The translations under genes and the position numbers were made by a program. This document shows positions 45,160 through 54,936 of a stretch of DNA of 64,000 nt, in pieces (the stretch's first letter is position 1; each line of letters opens with the position of its first letter). The stretch is from Acidithiobacillus caldus ATCC 51756 (GTDB taxonomy: Bacteria; Pseudomonadota; Gammaproteobacteria; Acidithiobacillales; Acidithiobacillaceae), in NCBI RefSeq assembly GCF_000175575.2, contig NZ_CP005986.1, positions 2,056,615 to 2,120,614 on the forward strand, given 5' to 3'. The notes below the pieces were generated by a model. The model saw only the letters and a list, made by a program, of their open reading frames with translations. It made no database searches and had not been told where the DNA came from.

Positions 45160-46313
45160 CCCTGGCCCTGATCCTTCGGGCTCAAGGCACTCTGCAGCCG
45201 GTCGAGAATATCGACGGCGGCCTTCTGTCCAGCCTTGCCCTCATCGCTGGGCGCCACGGTCTCCAGCACACTGCCCTCGTTATCCTTCATGCGCAACAGC
45301 TTGACGGTGACGTCCAGAGGCTTTTCCTTGCGTGGTCCACTGAAAATGTGGGTGATCTTGTACCAGGCCTGGCTGAACATGTTGCCCACCATGCCGCCGG
45401 AGTGCTGCGCCTCACCGCCGCCGGCACGCACCTGCACGGACCACACGCCGATAGCCTCGTGGGTGACCGGATGGTCCAGACCGCGCAGCGCCATTTCCAC
45501 GGCGGGCTCCGCTTTTTCCGGCACCTGGTTCAGCACCAGATAGGGACCGAGATCGTCACGATAACGGGTGACCTTGATCACCGGCATCTCGGCCATGATC
45601 ACCGAATGTTCCAACTGCTGGCGCACCGCCTCCAGGAGATCCCGGTTACGGCTGGCTTCCGCCGTCTGCTTGCGCCAGTTTATGGTGTCGCCGTCCGGGT
45701 TGTTGAGATAGCGCTCCTGCTCGAGATGCAGTTCCTTGGAACCGTCCGCGGCACTGCTCAGGCGAAAGCGATAGCGCATCTTGTGGCTCGGCGCCAGTGC
45801 CGTACCAAAGATGCGGCTGATCCCGGATCGGGTGTACTGCCACCCCGTCTCCAAGGTACCCGCTTTGGCGGAAAATTTTTCCACGGGGATCTTGTCCCTG
45901 GCGAGCACCTCCCGGACCGCCTTCCAGATCTGGTCGTCACTGGCCGAGGTCACGAGATAGAGGTCTGCACCCTGACCAGCCAGCGATGCCGAGACCCCCG
46001 GCAAGGTCTTCTCTTCGATGGGTTTCTCACCCGGCGCCACCCTGGGTACGAAAAGACCATAACCGCCGGAGCTGCGGGCCCCGGAAACCTCCCTGGCGAC
46101 CTCACTGGCACTCACGGGCCCACCGGGCACGGTCACCCCCGGCGCCGGTGCCTGCGCCAGTAGATCGGGCGGCACCTCCAAGGGCTTCATGAGTTTGGCG
46201 TCCTGATAGTTGGGACCGGTGTTGCTCTTGAAGAAAGGCAGATAGGAACAGCCGCTCAACGCGACCGTGGCGAGGGTGGCTACAGCAAGACTTCGGCCCA
46301 GCGTACGGCCCAT
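45156..46313 (-). CDS. bamC: BamC/NlpB-like outer-membrane assembly lipoprotein
   Basis: A 385-residue lipoprotein with a signal and lipobox (VALSGC), then PNYQDAKLMKPLEVPPDLLA, the N-terminal BamC motif that contacts BamD, followed by two helix-grip-type domains (QIWKAVREVLARDKIPVEKF; GSKELHLEQERYLN). BamC is part of the beta-barrel assembly complex. The TTG at 46319 overlaps the dapA stop, but the ATG at 46313 is the more likely start. As in many gammaproteobacteria it follows dapA. Confidence 0.88.
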   Translation of the reverse strand: MGRTLGRSLAVATLATVALSGCSYLPFFKSNTGPNYQDAKLMKPLEVPPDLLAQAPAPGVTVPGGPVSASEVAREVSGARSSGGYGLFVPRVAPGEKPIEEKTLPGVSASLAGQGADLYLVTSASDDQIWKAVREVLARDKIPVEKFSAKAGTLETGWQYTRSGISRIFGTALAPSHKMRYRFRLSSAADGSKELHLEQERYLNNPDGDTINWRKQTAEASRNRDLLEAVRQQLEHSVIMAEMPVIKVTRYRDDLGPYLVLNQVPEKAEPAVEMALRGLDHPVTHEAIGVWSVQVRAGGGEAQHSGGMVGNMFSQAWYKITHIFSGPRKEKPLDVTVKLLRMKDNEGSVLETVAPSDEGKAGQKAAVDILDRLQSALSPKDQGQG

Positions 46314-46315
46314 GA

Positions 46316-47230
46316 TCAATGCGCTCCTTGAGGGGCGGATGTGGAAACGAGGCAGTGCGCCTGCCCGAGACTACGGCGCAGACGCTCGCGAAATGCTTCG
46401 GCCAGGGGCAGCAGCGGCAGCCGGATCCCGGCCTGGATCCGGCCCATTTCCTGCAAAGCCCACTTCACCGGAATGGGATTGGATTCCAGGAACAAATCCC
46501 GATGCAGGGGAACCAGCCGCGCATTGATCGCGCGCGCCGCGGCAAAGTCCCCCGCCAGCGCCGCCGTCATCAGATCCGCCATGGCCTTGGGCGCGACATT
46601 GGCCGTCACCGAGATGACGCCGTGGGCACCAAGGGCCATGGCCGCCAGGGCCTCACCATCGTTGCCACTAAAGACCCGTATGGACGCCGAGCGTTCCTCG
46701 CAGAGTGCCAGGATCTCTGCCACTCGGTCCACGTGGCCGCTCGCCTCCTTGATACCCACGATGCAGGGGCGCTCCGCGAGTCTGGCCACCGTCTCCGGCA
46801 GGATATCCCCAGCGGTCCGACCCGGCACGTTGTAGAGAATCATGGGAAAGTGGCAGGCATCGGCAATGGCCAGATAATGCCGATAGAGGCCCTCTTGCGT
46901 GGGCTTATTGTAGTAAGGGCTGACCAACAGCGCGGCATCCGCTTGTACTTCCATAGCCGCCTTGGTGAGTTCAATGGCCTCTGCCGTGGAATTGGCGCCG
47001 GTACCGGCGATGACGGGTATCCGCCCCCGACATTGCTCGACCACGGTCCGGATGACCGCCACGTGTTCCCGGACGTCCAGAGTGGCCGACTCCCCCGTGG
47101 TGCCCACTGCCACGATGGCATGCGTACCCTCGCTCACATGCCACTCCACGAGATCCCTCAAGGCATTGAAATCTATGGATCCAGACGGATCCATGGGGGT
47201 GACGAGCGCCACCATACTGCCGTGAAACAT
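46316..47230 (-). CDS. dapA: 4-Hydroxy-tetrahydrodipicolinate synthase
   Basis: It condenses pyruvate with aspartate semialdehyde in the lysine/meso-diaminopimelate branch, downstream of Asd. The 304-residue protein has GTTGESATL near residue 45, ILYNVPGRTAGD with the catalytic Tyr, and the Schiff-base Lys in CIVGIKEASG. It starts the dapA-bamC-purB-purC-purL string; its promoter must lie in the non-coding region upstream, and a GGGAG sits before the ATG. Confidence 0.96.
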   Translation of the reverse strand: MFHGSMVALVTPMDPSGSIDFNALRDLVEWHVSEGTHAIVAVGTTGESATLDVREHVAVIRTVVEQCRGRIPVIAGTGANSTAEAIELTKAAMEVQADAALLVSPYYNKPTQEGLYRHYLAIADACHFPMILYNVPGRTAGDILPETVARLAERPCIVGIKEASGHVDRVAEILALCEERSASIRVFSGNDGEALAAMALGAHGVISVTANVAPKAMADLMTAALAGDFAAARAINARLVPLHRDLFLESNPIPVKWALQEMGRIQAGIRLPLLPLAEAFRERLRRSLGQAHCLVSTSAPQGAH

Positions 47231-47865
47231 CGAAGCTCCCGCGCATGCCTGCTCTGCAGTTTAAAGGCAGATGGTACTTGCCGCGCCACGATCTTGGCAA
47301 GGTCGCAGGGACGCCGGGGAGCCCCGCCGAACCGCGGCCCACCGGCCCCATGGCCGTGAGAGGCCGCTCCGCGAGTGAGCGCAAACGCCATAGCACCGCC
47401 CCAGGCTTACCAGCACATCGCGTACCTGACCAAGCGGAGTATGGTTCCGTAGACGACTAAATGCTTGCAATTACCCTATTTAGCGGTGGATATAAATCAA
47501 ACAACCATCCGGTTACACCGCAATTACATTTTTTACAGTCTATTGTAATTATTTGGAAAAGTTGATCCTATTTTCTGCTTATGTTTTCCTGATAACGGGA
47601 CGCTTATTGCCACATTGCATCCTATGTCCGGGAATCGACGGCCCATCCTGGTAGCCATGGCTCGGGTAGCTGCGACCCAGACCGTGGGCTATGCGCTTGC
47701 CTCCTGAATGCCGACCTACTTTTTTACCGAAGAACCGAGTCGCGGCGGTAACCAGAGCCCACCACCTTGCCCCTTACGGTCAAGGTGGTGGGCTGGAGAT
47801 TCGTTCGCACGGCATCTACGGCGCAGATGGAACTTTGCCACGACGTCCCACTCTAAGATCGTGCA
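47231..47865. other. Long non-coding region upstream of dapA with stable hairpins
   Basis: More than 600 bases without a gene. 47460-47600 is AT-rich and likely contains the dapA promoter on the minus strand. At 47652-47691, TAGCC/GGCTA encloses GGGT/ACCC, a nested stem followed by GCCTCCTG and a TTTTTT run at 47719-47725. At 47756-47794 a perfect 14-bp inverted repeat (AGCCCACCACCTTG with its complement, 11-base loop) stands without a T-tract. The region may encode further structured RNAs. Confidence 0.55.
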
Positions 47866-47945
47866 AGCAGCTGTGATGGTTGCGAGCGCATGTTTCTTCC
47901 TCCTTTGGTGGTTTTGGGCGAGGCTCAGGTCTCGCCCTTCTTTTA
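47866..47945 (+). ncRNA. Candidate small RNA 1 with anti-Shine-Dalgarno motif
   Basis: The unit TGGTTGCGAGCGCATGTTTC, then TTCCTCCTTT and a TGGTTTT stretch, ends in the terminator GGGCGAG (47916-47922)/CTCGCCC (47931-47937) with TTCTTTT. CCTCCTTT at 47899-47906 equals the 3'-terminal anti-SD of 16S rRNA. It is repeated, about 90% identical in a 45-base core, in the unit at 48004-48081. A possible -10 TAAGAT (47854-47859) has only a weak -35. There is no coding potential. The 5' end is estimated. Confidence 0.6.
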
Positions 47946-47968
47946 TTTTCCGACCGGTCAGGATGTAG

Positions 47969-47997
47969 TTGCATGCTGCCTAGACCTTTGCTAATAT
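47969..47997 (+). promoter_or_regulatory. Sigma-70-type promoter of candidate small RNA 2
   Basis: TTGCAT (47969-47974) and TAATAT (47992-47997) are exactly 17 bases apart and lie 18 bases before the repeated small-RNA core. This gives the downstream unit its own start near 48004. Confidence 0.65.
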
Positions 47998-48003
47998 TGT
48001 CTG

Positions 48004-48081
48004 GCAGCCAAATGCTGGTTGCGAGCGCATGTTTCTTTCCTCCTTTGTGGTTTTAGGGGCGTCCTTGACGCCCCTTTTTTC
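48004..48081 (+). ncRNA. Candidate small RNA 2 with anti-Shine-Dalgarno motif
   Basis: A roughly 78-nt unit bounded by a good promoter and a strong terminator. It has a short 5' hairpin (CAGC/GCTG), the core TGGTTGCGAGCGCATGTTTC shared with unit 1, CCTCCTTT at 48039-48046 in an unpaired linker, and GGGGCGTC (48056-48063)/GACGCCCC (48067-48074) with six T. Conservation of the linker and of the terminator position but not of the terminator sequence suggests a functional RNA family. An alpha/beta hydrolase gene starts 19 bases later, so the terminator could alternatively act as a leader attenuator. Confidence 0.7.
48056..48080 (+). terminator. Terminator of candidate small RNA 2
   Basis: An 8-bp perfect GC-rich stem with a 3-base loop is followed directly by TTTTTT, the strongest intrinsic terminator in this half of the window. 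Confidence 0.85.
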
Positions 48082-48099
48082 TGGCCGCAAGCTGATGGC

Positions 48100-48870
48100 A
48101 TGCATCCAGCAGAGATTCCCTTCACCCTGCGCCACCCGAGCACAGAATGCGTCCGTGGTCGCTGGCAGGATGGCGGCTCGGGGCCCGTTGGCGTGTTCCT
48201 CCCGGGATTCGCCTCGACCATGGCTGGCAGTAAGTCCACCCTCCTCGCCCGCTTTGCCCGACAGCAGGGCTGGCCCTGGTGCCGTTTCGATTATCGTGGC
48301 GTGGGCGAGTCCGATGGCAACTTCGCCGAGCTTACCCTCTCCCGCTACCTAGAAGATCTCGCCCTCGTGCTCGACTTCATCGGTGACCGCCCGGTCCTGC
48401 TGGTGGGATCCAGTCTGGGCGGCTGGGTGGCGGCACTGGCGGGACAGCGCTGGCCGCAGCGCATCAGCGCTCTCTTGCTCATCGCTCCCGCCTTCAACTT
48501 CATCCCTTTGCTTTTTGCTGCACTGCCCGGCAACGAACAAGAAGACTGGCGCAAGACCGGTCTGCGCCGCTGGCGCGATTCCTACGGTCTTGGGGAGTTG
48601 GAGATGCGCTTTGACCTCGTGGCCGACAGCGCGCAATACGATCTTTTTCGCGAACCACCCGCCTATCCTTTTCCCGTCCACATCCTGCACGGCAGCGCCG
48701 ACACGGCAGTGCCCCTGCAGCGCAGCTTCGATTTTGCTGCCGTGGCGCGTGCGCGGCCCTTGTGTGTCGAGCCGCTTTCCGGGATCGACCACCGTCTGCG
48801 TGGGGCAGACACGGCACTGTTGCGCTCCACCTTCCATCTCTACTGCAGCGTCAGCCCCCAACGGCCTTGA
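48100..48870 (+). CDS. Alpha/beta hydrolase
   Basis: A 256-residue alpha/beta hydrolase: oxyanion/early loop PGFASTMAGSKSTLLA, CRFDYRGVGESDG, the nucleophile elbow VGSSLGGW (Ser), a late Asp in ILHGSADTAVPLQ, and His in GIDHRLRG. It resembles the small peptidase/thioesterase-like group (BAAT/YqiA-like). I start at the ATG at 48100 because the open frame upstream runs through the RNA terminator. Substrate unknown. It precedes groESL but has its own context. Confidence 0.85.
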   Translation: MHPAEIPFTLRHPSTECVRGRWQDGGSGPVGVFLPGFASTMAGSKSTLLARFARQQGWPWCRFDYRGVGESDGNFAELTLSRYLEDLALVLDFIGDRPVLLVGSSLGGWVAALAGQRWPQRISALLLIAPAFNFIPLLFAALPGNEQEDWRKTGLRRWRDSYGLGELEMRFDLVADSAQYDLFREPPAYPFPVHILHGSADTAVPLQRSFDFAAVARARPLCVEPLSGIDHRLRGADTALLRSTFHLYCSVSPQRP

Positions 48871-48894
48871 CAGGCCATACACAAGCTTTATCAT
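48867..48894 (+). promoter_or_regulatory. Promoter of groESL
   Basis: TTGACA (48867-48872) and TATCAT (48889-48894) are 16 bases apart, a vegetative-type promoter just before the CIRCE operator. It overlaps the last codons of the hydrolase gene. Confidence 0.6.
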
Positions 48895-48920
48895 TAGCAC
48901 TCGATGGCGGCGGCTGCTAA
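48894..48920. promoter_or_regulatory. CIRCE operator, right arm degenerate
   Basis: TTAGCACTC, nine bases, then GGCTGCTAA. The left arm is the exact consensus of the HrcA binding site; the right arm matches 7 of 9 (consensus GAGTGCTAA). It sits at the expected start of transcription of groESL, so HrcA repression of the operon is very likely. Confidence 0.8.
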
Positions 48921-48975
48921 CACGCTGCCAGTGAGGATCTGTCCCAAACAATCCAGTCACACGAGGAAATGTTCT

Positions 48976-49266
48976 ATGAAACTGCGTCCTTTGCACGATC
49001 GCGTCGTCATTCGCCGTCTGGAAGAAGAACAGAAAACCGCCGGTGGCATCATCATTCCCGATACCGCCAAGGAAAAGCCTGTCCAGGGTGAGGTGGTGGC
49101 CGTAGGCAACGGCAAGATCCTGGAAGATGGCAAGGTGCGCGCTCTGGATCTGAAGCCCGGCGATCGGGTGCTCTTTGCCAAGTACGCCGGTACCGAAATC
49201 AAGGTCGAGGGTGAGGAGCTGCTGGTCATGCGCGAAGACGACGTCATGGCCGTGATCGACAAGTAA
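48976..49266 (+). CDS. groES: Co-chaperonin GroES
   Basis: A 96-residue Hsp10. The N-terminus [20 protein letters not shown], the mobile loop [16 protein letters not shown] and [20 protein letters not shown] are all family standard. I start at the ATG at 48976; ACACGAGGAAATG upstream holds its ribosome site. groEL follows after 49 bases. Confidence 0.98.
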   Translation: MKLRPLHDRVVIRRLEEEQKTAGGIIIPDTAKEKPVQGEVVAVGNGKILEDGKVRALDLKPGDRVLFAKYAGTEIKVEGEELLVMREDDVMAVIDK

Positions 49267-49306
49267 GCCTCAGCGCCGTTCCCGTAAACTCCTAATGCAT
49301 TGATGA

Positions 49307-50965
<1,659 letters not shown>

Positions 50966-50988
50966 CTCCCGCGCAGCCTCCGCAGACC

Positions 50989-51014
50989 GCAACGGCCCCT
51001 TCGGGGGCCGTTGC
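50989..51014 (+). terminator. Terminator-like hairpin after groEL
   Basis: GCAACGGCCCC pairs with GGGGCCGTTGC around a TTC(G) loop, a very stable 11-bp stem. The following TGTTTG is a weak T-tract, so it may terminate partially or stabilise the groESL mRNA 3' end. Confidence 0.65.
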
Positions 51015-51094
51015 TGTTTGCATTCCTGCACAGATTCATCCATGCGCCGCCGGCACGGCTGTGGCAGAATGCGTGGCCTAAAGGAGAATTCGAC

Positions 51095-51697
51095 ATGGTC
51101 CAGAACCCGAACCGCCTTACTACCCACCGCATTCACATCCAGGGTGTGGTACGCGATCTTCCCCTGTTTCCCGTGGCACCGGAACTCGCCATTGCCGTGC
51201 TCAACATTCTCGGCGATGTGGAGCTGTGCGAGGCGGCGGCCGCGGGCCTCACGCAAGCACTGCAGGGCATCGACTACCATTGTCTGATCACCGCCGAAGC
51301 CAAAAGCATACCACTGGCCTATGCCATGGCCCGTCAGAGCGGCAAACCCTACGTCGTTTTGCGCAAGCACTACAAAACCTACATGGGCGCCGCTCTGGAA
51401 AGCAGCAGCCACTCCATCACCACCGGTCACGCCCAGAAGTTGTATCTGGACGCCAAGGATCGCGCCACGGTGGCCGGACGGCGCGTCGTCCTGGTAGACG
51501 ACGTCATCAGCACGGGCTCGACCCTGACGGCCATGGAGAACCTCATGCACGAGGCCGGCGCCGTCGTTGCCGCTCGCGCCGCCATCTGCACCGAGGGCGA
51601 TCCAGATCGCTGGCGGGATGTCGTGGCCCTGGCGCACCTGCCCCTTTTTCCCTGGCCTGCCGCAGAGCACCCCGAGGGCGATCATGGCCACTCCTGA
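51095..51697 (+). CDS. Phosphoribosyltransferase (Apt/Xpt-like)
   Basis: A 200-residue type I PRTase with the PRPP-binding signature VVLVDDVISTGSTL and a flexible hood region. TAEAKSIPLAYAMARQSGKP and YVVLRKHYKTYMG place it near adenine/xanthine phosphoribosyltransferases. It may salvage a purine base. AAGGAG lies about 9 bases before the ATG at 51095. Its end overlaps the sat-cysC start by 14 bases, so they are probably co-transcribed; what links a PRTase to sulfate activation is unclear. Confidence 0.82.
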   Translation: MVQNPNRLTTHRIHIQGVVRDLPLFPVAPELAIAVLNILGDVELCEAAAAGLTQALQGIDYHCLITAEAKSIPLAYAMARQSGKPYVVLRKHYKTYMGAALESSSHSITTGHAQKLYLDAKDRATVAGRRVVLVDDVISTGSTLTAMENLMHEAGAVVAARAAICTEGDPDRWRDVVALAHLPLFPWPAAEHPEGDHGHS

Positions 51698-53381
51698 TTC
51701 CGGCCGCGCTGCACTTCCCACGGCCGATGCCGTGCACGTACTGAGCGAGCGCCAGCGCTGCGACCTGGAGCTCCTGCTCAGTGGCGCCTTTGCACCGGTG
51801 ACGGAGTTCATGGACGAGCCGACCTGGGAGTCGGTCTGCGCGCACCAGCGCTTGCCCGACGGCAGACTCTGGCCCATGCCCCTGACCCTGGAAGTGGATG
51901 AGGCAACGGCGGCGCACCTGGGCGCGGGTGCGGTACTGCGCCTGGAACGTAACGACGGCACGCCGCTGGCGCGCATGACCGTGGCGAGTCTCTACCGTCC
52001 CGATCGCCTGTGGGAAGTACAGCACATCTACGGCAGCAGCGACCGCCGCCACCCCGGCGTAGCGGAGACCCTCGAGCGTCTGCCCGTCAACATCGCTGGG
52101 AGTGTCGTCCCCTGGGAAGACGGTGCCCTGGAACGCGCTGCCGCCGTGGATTTCCCACCGGAATATCGGGCTCCGGCACAGGTCCGCACTGCCCTCGCCG
52201 GCGCCCCAGCCCTCGCCTTTCAGACCCGTAATCCACTGCACAACGCCCACATCGCCATTACCCGGGCGGCCCTGGAGCGTCTTGGATCGCAGGCGCGGCT
52301 CCTGTTGCATCCGGCCATCGGCCCAACGCGTCCGGGTGATGTGGAGGCTTCTTGGCGTATGCGAGCCTACCGGGCGGTCCTGGACCACTATCCACGGGAC
52401 CGGGTACTGCTATCGCCGTTGCCCCTGGCCATGCGCATGGCCGGGCCACGGGAAGCGCTCTGGCACGCGCTGATCCGCCGCAATTTTGGCGCCAGCCACT
52501 TCCTGATCGGTCGCGGCCACGCCGATCCGGGGCACTGGGATGGCGGGCTGTTCTATCCGCCCTTCGCCGCCCAGGAGTGGGTTGCCGCACACCGTGAAGA
52601 ACTCGGCATCGAACCCGTTTTCATGCCGGAATACGCCTATTCCCGCGCTCGGCAAAGCTACGTACCCGCCGCCGAGGCCAATGGCGAGCGGCTCGAAGGG
52701 ATCTCTGGCTCGGAATTACGCCGGCGCCTTGCCGCCAACGAAGACATTCCCTCGTGGTTTTCCCCGCCGGAGGTCATTCGCATCCTGCGTCAGGCCTACC
52801 GCGGCGCCGACCGCCGCGGTCTCGTCCTCTGGTTTACGGGCTTGTCCGCCAGCGGCAAAAGTACCCTGGCCGGCATGCTCGCACGGCAACTGGAAATTCA
52901 CGATGAACGGGCGGTGACCTTGCTCGACGGCGATGTCGTTCGCCGCTTCCTCTCCAAGGGGCTGGGTTTCGGTCGCGAGGACCGGGACGAGAATATCCGC
53001 CGCATAGGTTTCGTCGCCAGCCTCGTGGCGCGCCACGGCGGAATCGCCATCGTGGCGGCCATTTCCCCCTACCGCGACGCCCGTGCCGAGGCACGCAGAC
53101 TGGTGGAAGAGGCCGGCGGCGCCTTCGTGGAAATTCACGTGGCAACGCCCCTGTCGGTCTGTGCAGCCCGCGATCCCAAGGGCCTCTACGCCCGCGCCCT
53201 GGCTGGAGAGATCGCTTCCTTCACCGGAGTCGACGACCCCTACGAGGCACCGGAGCATCCGGATATCGCCATCGATACCAGCCACCTTCCGGGTCAGGCG
53301 GCTCTGCGGCTTCTCCTCGACAAGCTGACCGACCTGGGTATTCTCGGTCAGGGCGGTGACCATCGTGAGCCCGGTCCGTGA
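51684..53381 (+). CDS. Bifunctional sulfate adenylyltransferase/APS kinase
   Basis: A 565-residue fusion. Residues 1-380 are ATP sulfurylase: N-terminal LLSGAFAPVTEFM, active-site QTRNPLHNAHI, and MRMAGPREALWHALIRRNFG. The motif usually written GRDHAG reads GRGHADPG here. Residues about 385-565 are APS kinase: P-loop GLSASGKST, DGDVVRRFLSKGLGF, and KGLYARALAGEIASFTGVDDPYE. The enzyme can make PAPS from sulfate for assimilation; the sulfurylase half could also recover ATP from APS made in sulfite oxidation, which is inference in this organism. Confidence 0.92.
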   Translation: MATPDSGRAALPTADAVHVLSERQRCDLELLLSGAFAPVTEFMDEPTWESVCAHQRLPDGRLWPMPLTLEVDEATAAHLGAGAVLRLERNDGTPLARMTVASLYRPDRLWEVQHIYGSSDRRHPGVAETLERLPVNIAGSVVPWEDGALERAAAVDFPPEYRAPAQVRTALAGAPALAFQTRNPLHNAHIAITRAALERLGSQARLLLHPAIGPTRPGDVEASWRMRAYRAVLDHYPRDRVLLSPLPLAMRMAGPREALWHALIRRNFGASHFLIGRGHADPGHWDGGLFYPPFAAQEWVAAHREELGIEPVFMPEYAYSRARQSYVPAAEANGERLEGISGSELRRRLAANEDIPSWFSPPEVIRILRQAYRGADRRGLVLWFTGLSASGKSTLAGMLARQLEIHDERAVTLLDGDVVRRFLSKGLGFGREDRDENIRRIGFVASLVARHGGIAIVAAISPYRDARAEARRLVEEAGGAFVEIHVATPLSVCAARDPKGLYARALAGEIASFTGVDDPYEAPEHPDIAIDTSHLPGQAALRLLLDKLTDLGILGQGGDHREPGP

Positions 53382-53394
53382 TCCAGTCTTGTCC

Positions 53395-54915
53395 ATGGAT
53401 GCACTGCAACTATGGACCGCTGCCTCTTGTATCGCGCCCTTGGTGGAGGGAGCCGCACTGCGGGAAGCCAAGCTCGGCGCCGGCTGGCTGCGCCTTTGCT
53501 TCGGTACTCGAACCTCTCTGGTCATTGCCCAGCAACGGGCACCTCTGGGGCTCTGGCTTGCCGACCCCTGTCCGCAGTCGCGGGTCGGGCATCCGGTCGC
53601 GCTGGGGCAGCTCCTGCGCGGCTTTTTGCTGCAACGGATCGACGTACCCTGGGGCGATCGCATCCTGCGTCTGAGCTGGGAGCGCGTTACCATCACCAAG
53701 GAAAGGCAGCATCGCCACCTCATTGCCGAATGTTTCGGCGGTCGGGGTAACCTCGCCGTCACCGACGCGGACGACAGCATTCTCTGGGCGTGGCGCTGGG
53801 ATCGTCTGGATAGCCGGGAAATGCGCTTTTTGCCTGGGCATCGCTACGCCTCGCCGGCGCGAGGCCGGGCTGCAACACGACCCTTTGCCGATACCCTGAG
53901 CGAACCGCTACAGCTACTCGGCCCGCGCGCGCGCAGCGAGGCTGAGGACGGATGTCTCGAGCCCGCCCGCCTCGATCAGGCCTTGGTTGACCGTTGGGCA
54001 AAACCGAGCGGCGACTGGTACCAGTGGCGCTCCCAAGACGGCTCCCGGATTCGCTATCCCCTGCGCCTTCGTGGGTCCGCCACCACGATCCCCGCTCTGC
54101 AAGCCCTGCGGCTCGAGGCGCCGCCGTGGGAACAGGATGCCGAGAACCGCCCCGATCCAAACGCCCTGCAACGACAGAGGCTGGATCGTCTGAAACAGCG
54201 GATGGCCAGGGTCCGGGAAGATCTGATCCGCTGGCAGCGTGTCCCGGATACGGTACAGCGGGATGCAGAGGCACTTTTTCAGATGCCCGACGCCGTCCAT
54301 CCTGGCGGCGCCTTGGAGGTACCCGACTATCGCAGTTACGGTATTGGACGCAGAACCGTATCCGTACCAGCCGGATACCGTTTGCACGACTACGCCCGCC
54401 ACCTCATCAAACAACGCCAGCGCGCGCAACGCGGTCGAGAGGCTTGTAGTGAACGGCTTCGCCAGTTGGAGGAGGAGCATGCCCGCCTACTGCAAGCATC
54501 TTTGACCGACGTGCCGGCCACACCGGAAAAGCCAGGAAGGCGTCGCCAGCCGCAGGGCTTGGCTCCCGCCATCGAGTCCCGGGAGATCGACGGTTTTCAG
54601 ATTCTCTGGGGACGCAATGCCAAGGCCAATGACCACCTCACCTTTCGCTTGGCCCAGCCCTGGGATCTCTGGTTCCACGTACAGGATCAGCCAGGCAGCC
54701 ACGTCCTGCTCCGTCGTCCCCGCGACCGCCCCGTACCCGAAAAGGTACTGGATGCCGCCGCCCAGTTGGCCTTGCAGTTCAGCAGCGTTCAAACCAAAAG
54801 TGCCGATGTCGACTGGACCGAGGCACGCCACATCAAGCGACACCCCAATGGCGCACCAGGTCGCGTCCTGTACCGGCACTTTCACACGCGCCGGGTCCGG
54901 CGTGTCGGCTCCTGA
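53395..54915 (+). CDS. NFACT-family protein (RqcH/Fibronectin-binding-like)
   Basis: A 506-residue protein with the NFACT-N domain (DALQLWTAASCIAPLVEGAA; SWERVTITKERQHRHLIAECF), a central helical/coiled region (AHLIKQRQRAQRGREA-like) and a C-terminal NFACT-R (DUF814) domain reading GRNAKANDHLTFRLAQPWDL and WFHVQDQPGSHVLLR. RqcH acts on stalled 50S subunits in ribosome quality control, adding Ala tails. A start at 53356 would overlap cysC; the ATG at 53395 gives a cleaner N-terminus. It is co-directional with sat-cysC. Confidence 0.87.
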   Translation: MDALQLWTAASCIAPLVEGAALREAKLGAGWLRLCFGTRTSLVIAQQRAPLGLWLADPCPQSRVGHPVALGQLLRGFLLQRIDVPWGDRILRLSWERVTITKERQHRHLIAECFGGRGNLAVTDADDSILWAWRWDRLDSREMRFLPGHRYASPARGRAATRPFADTLSEPLQLLGPRARSEAEDGCLEPARLDQALVDRWAKPSGDWYQWRSQDGSRIRYPLRLRGSATTIPALQALRLEAPPWEQDAENRPDPNALQRQRLDRLKQRMARVREDLIRWQRVPDTVQRDAEALFQMPDAVHPGGALEVPDYRSYGIGRRTVSVPAGYRLHDYARHLIKQRQRAQRGREACSERLRQLEEEHARLLQASLTDVPATPEKPGRRRQPQGLAPAIESREIDGFQILWGRNAKANDHLTFRLAQPWDLWFHVQDQPGSHVLLRRPRDRPVPEKVLDAAAQLALQFSSVQTKSADVDWTEARHIKRHPNGAPGRVLYRHFHTRRVRRVGS

Positions 54916-54936
54916 TCTGCCGGCGCCCTTTACTGC

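Noticed and set aside
47691-47876. Short plus-strand frames across the hairpins upstream of the small RNAs
   Set aside because: They run through a perfect 14-bp inverted repeat and have no ribosome site; structure explains the sequence better than coding.
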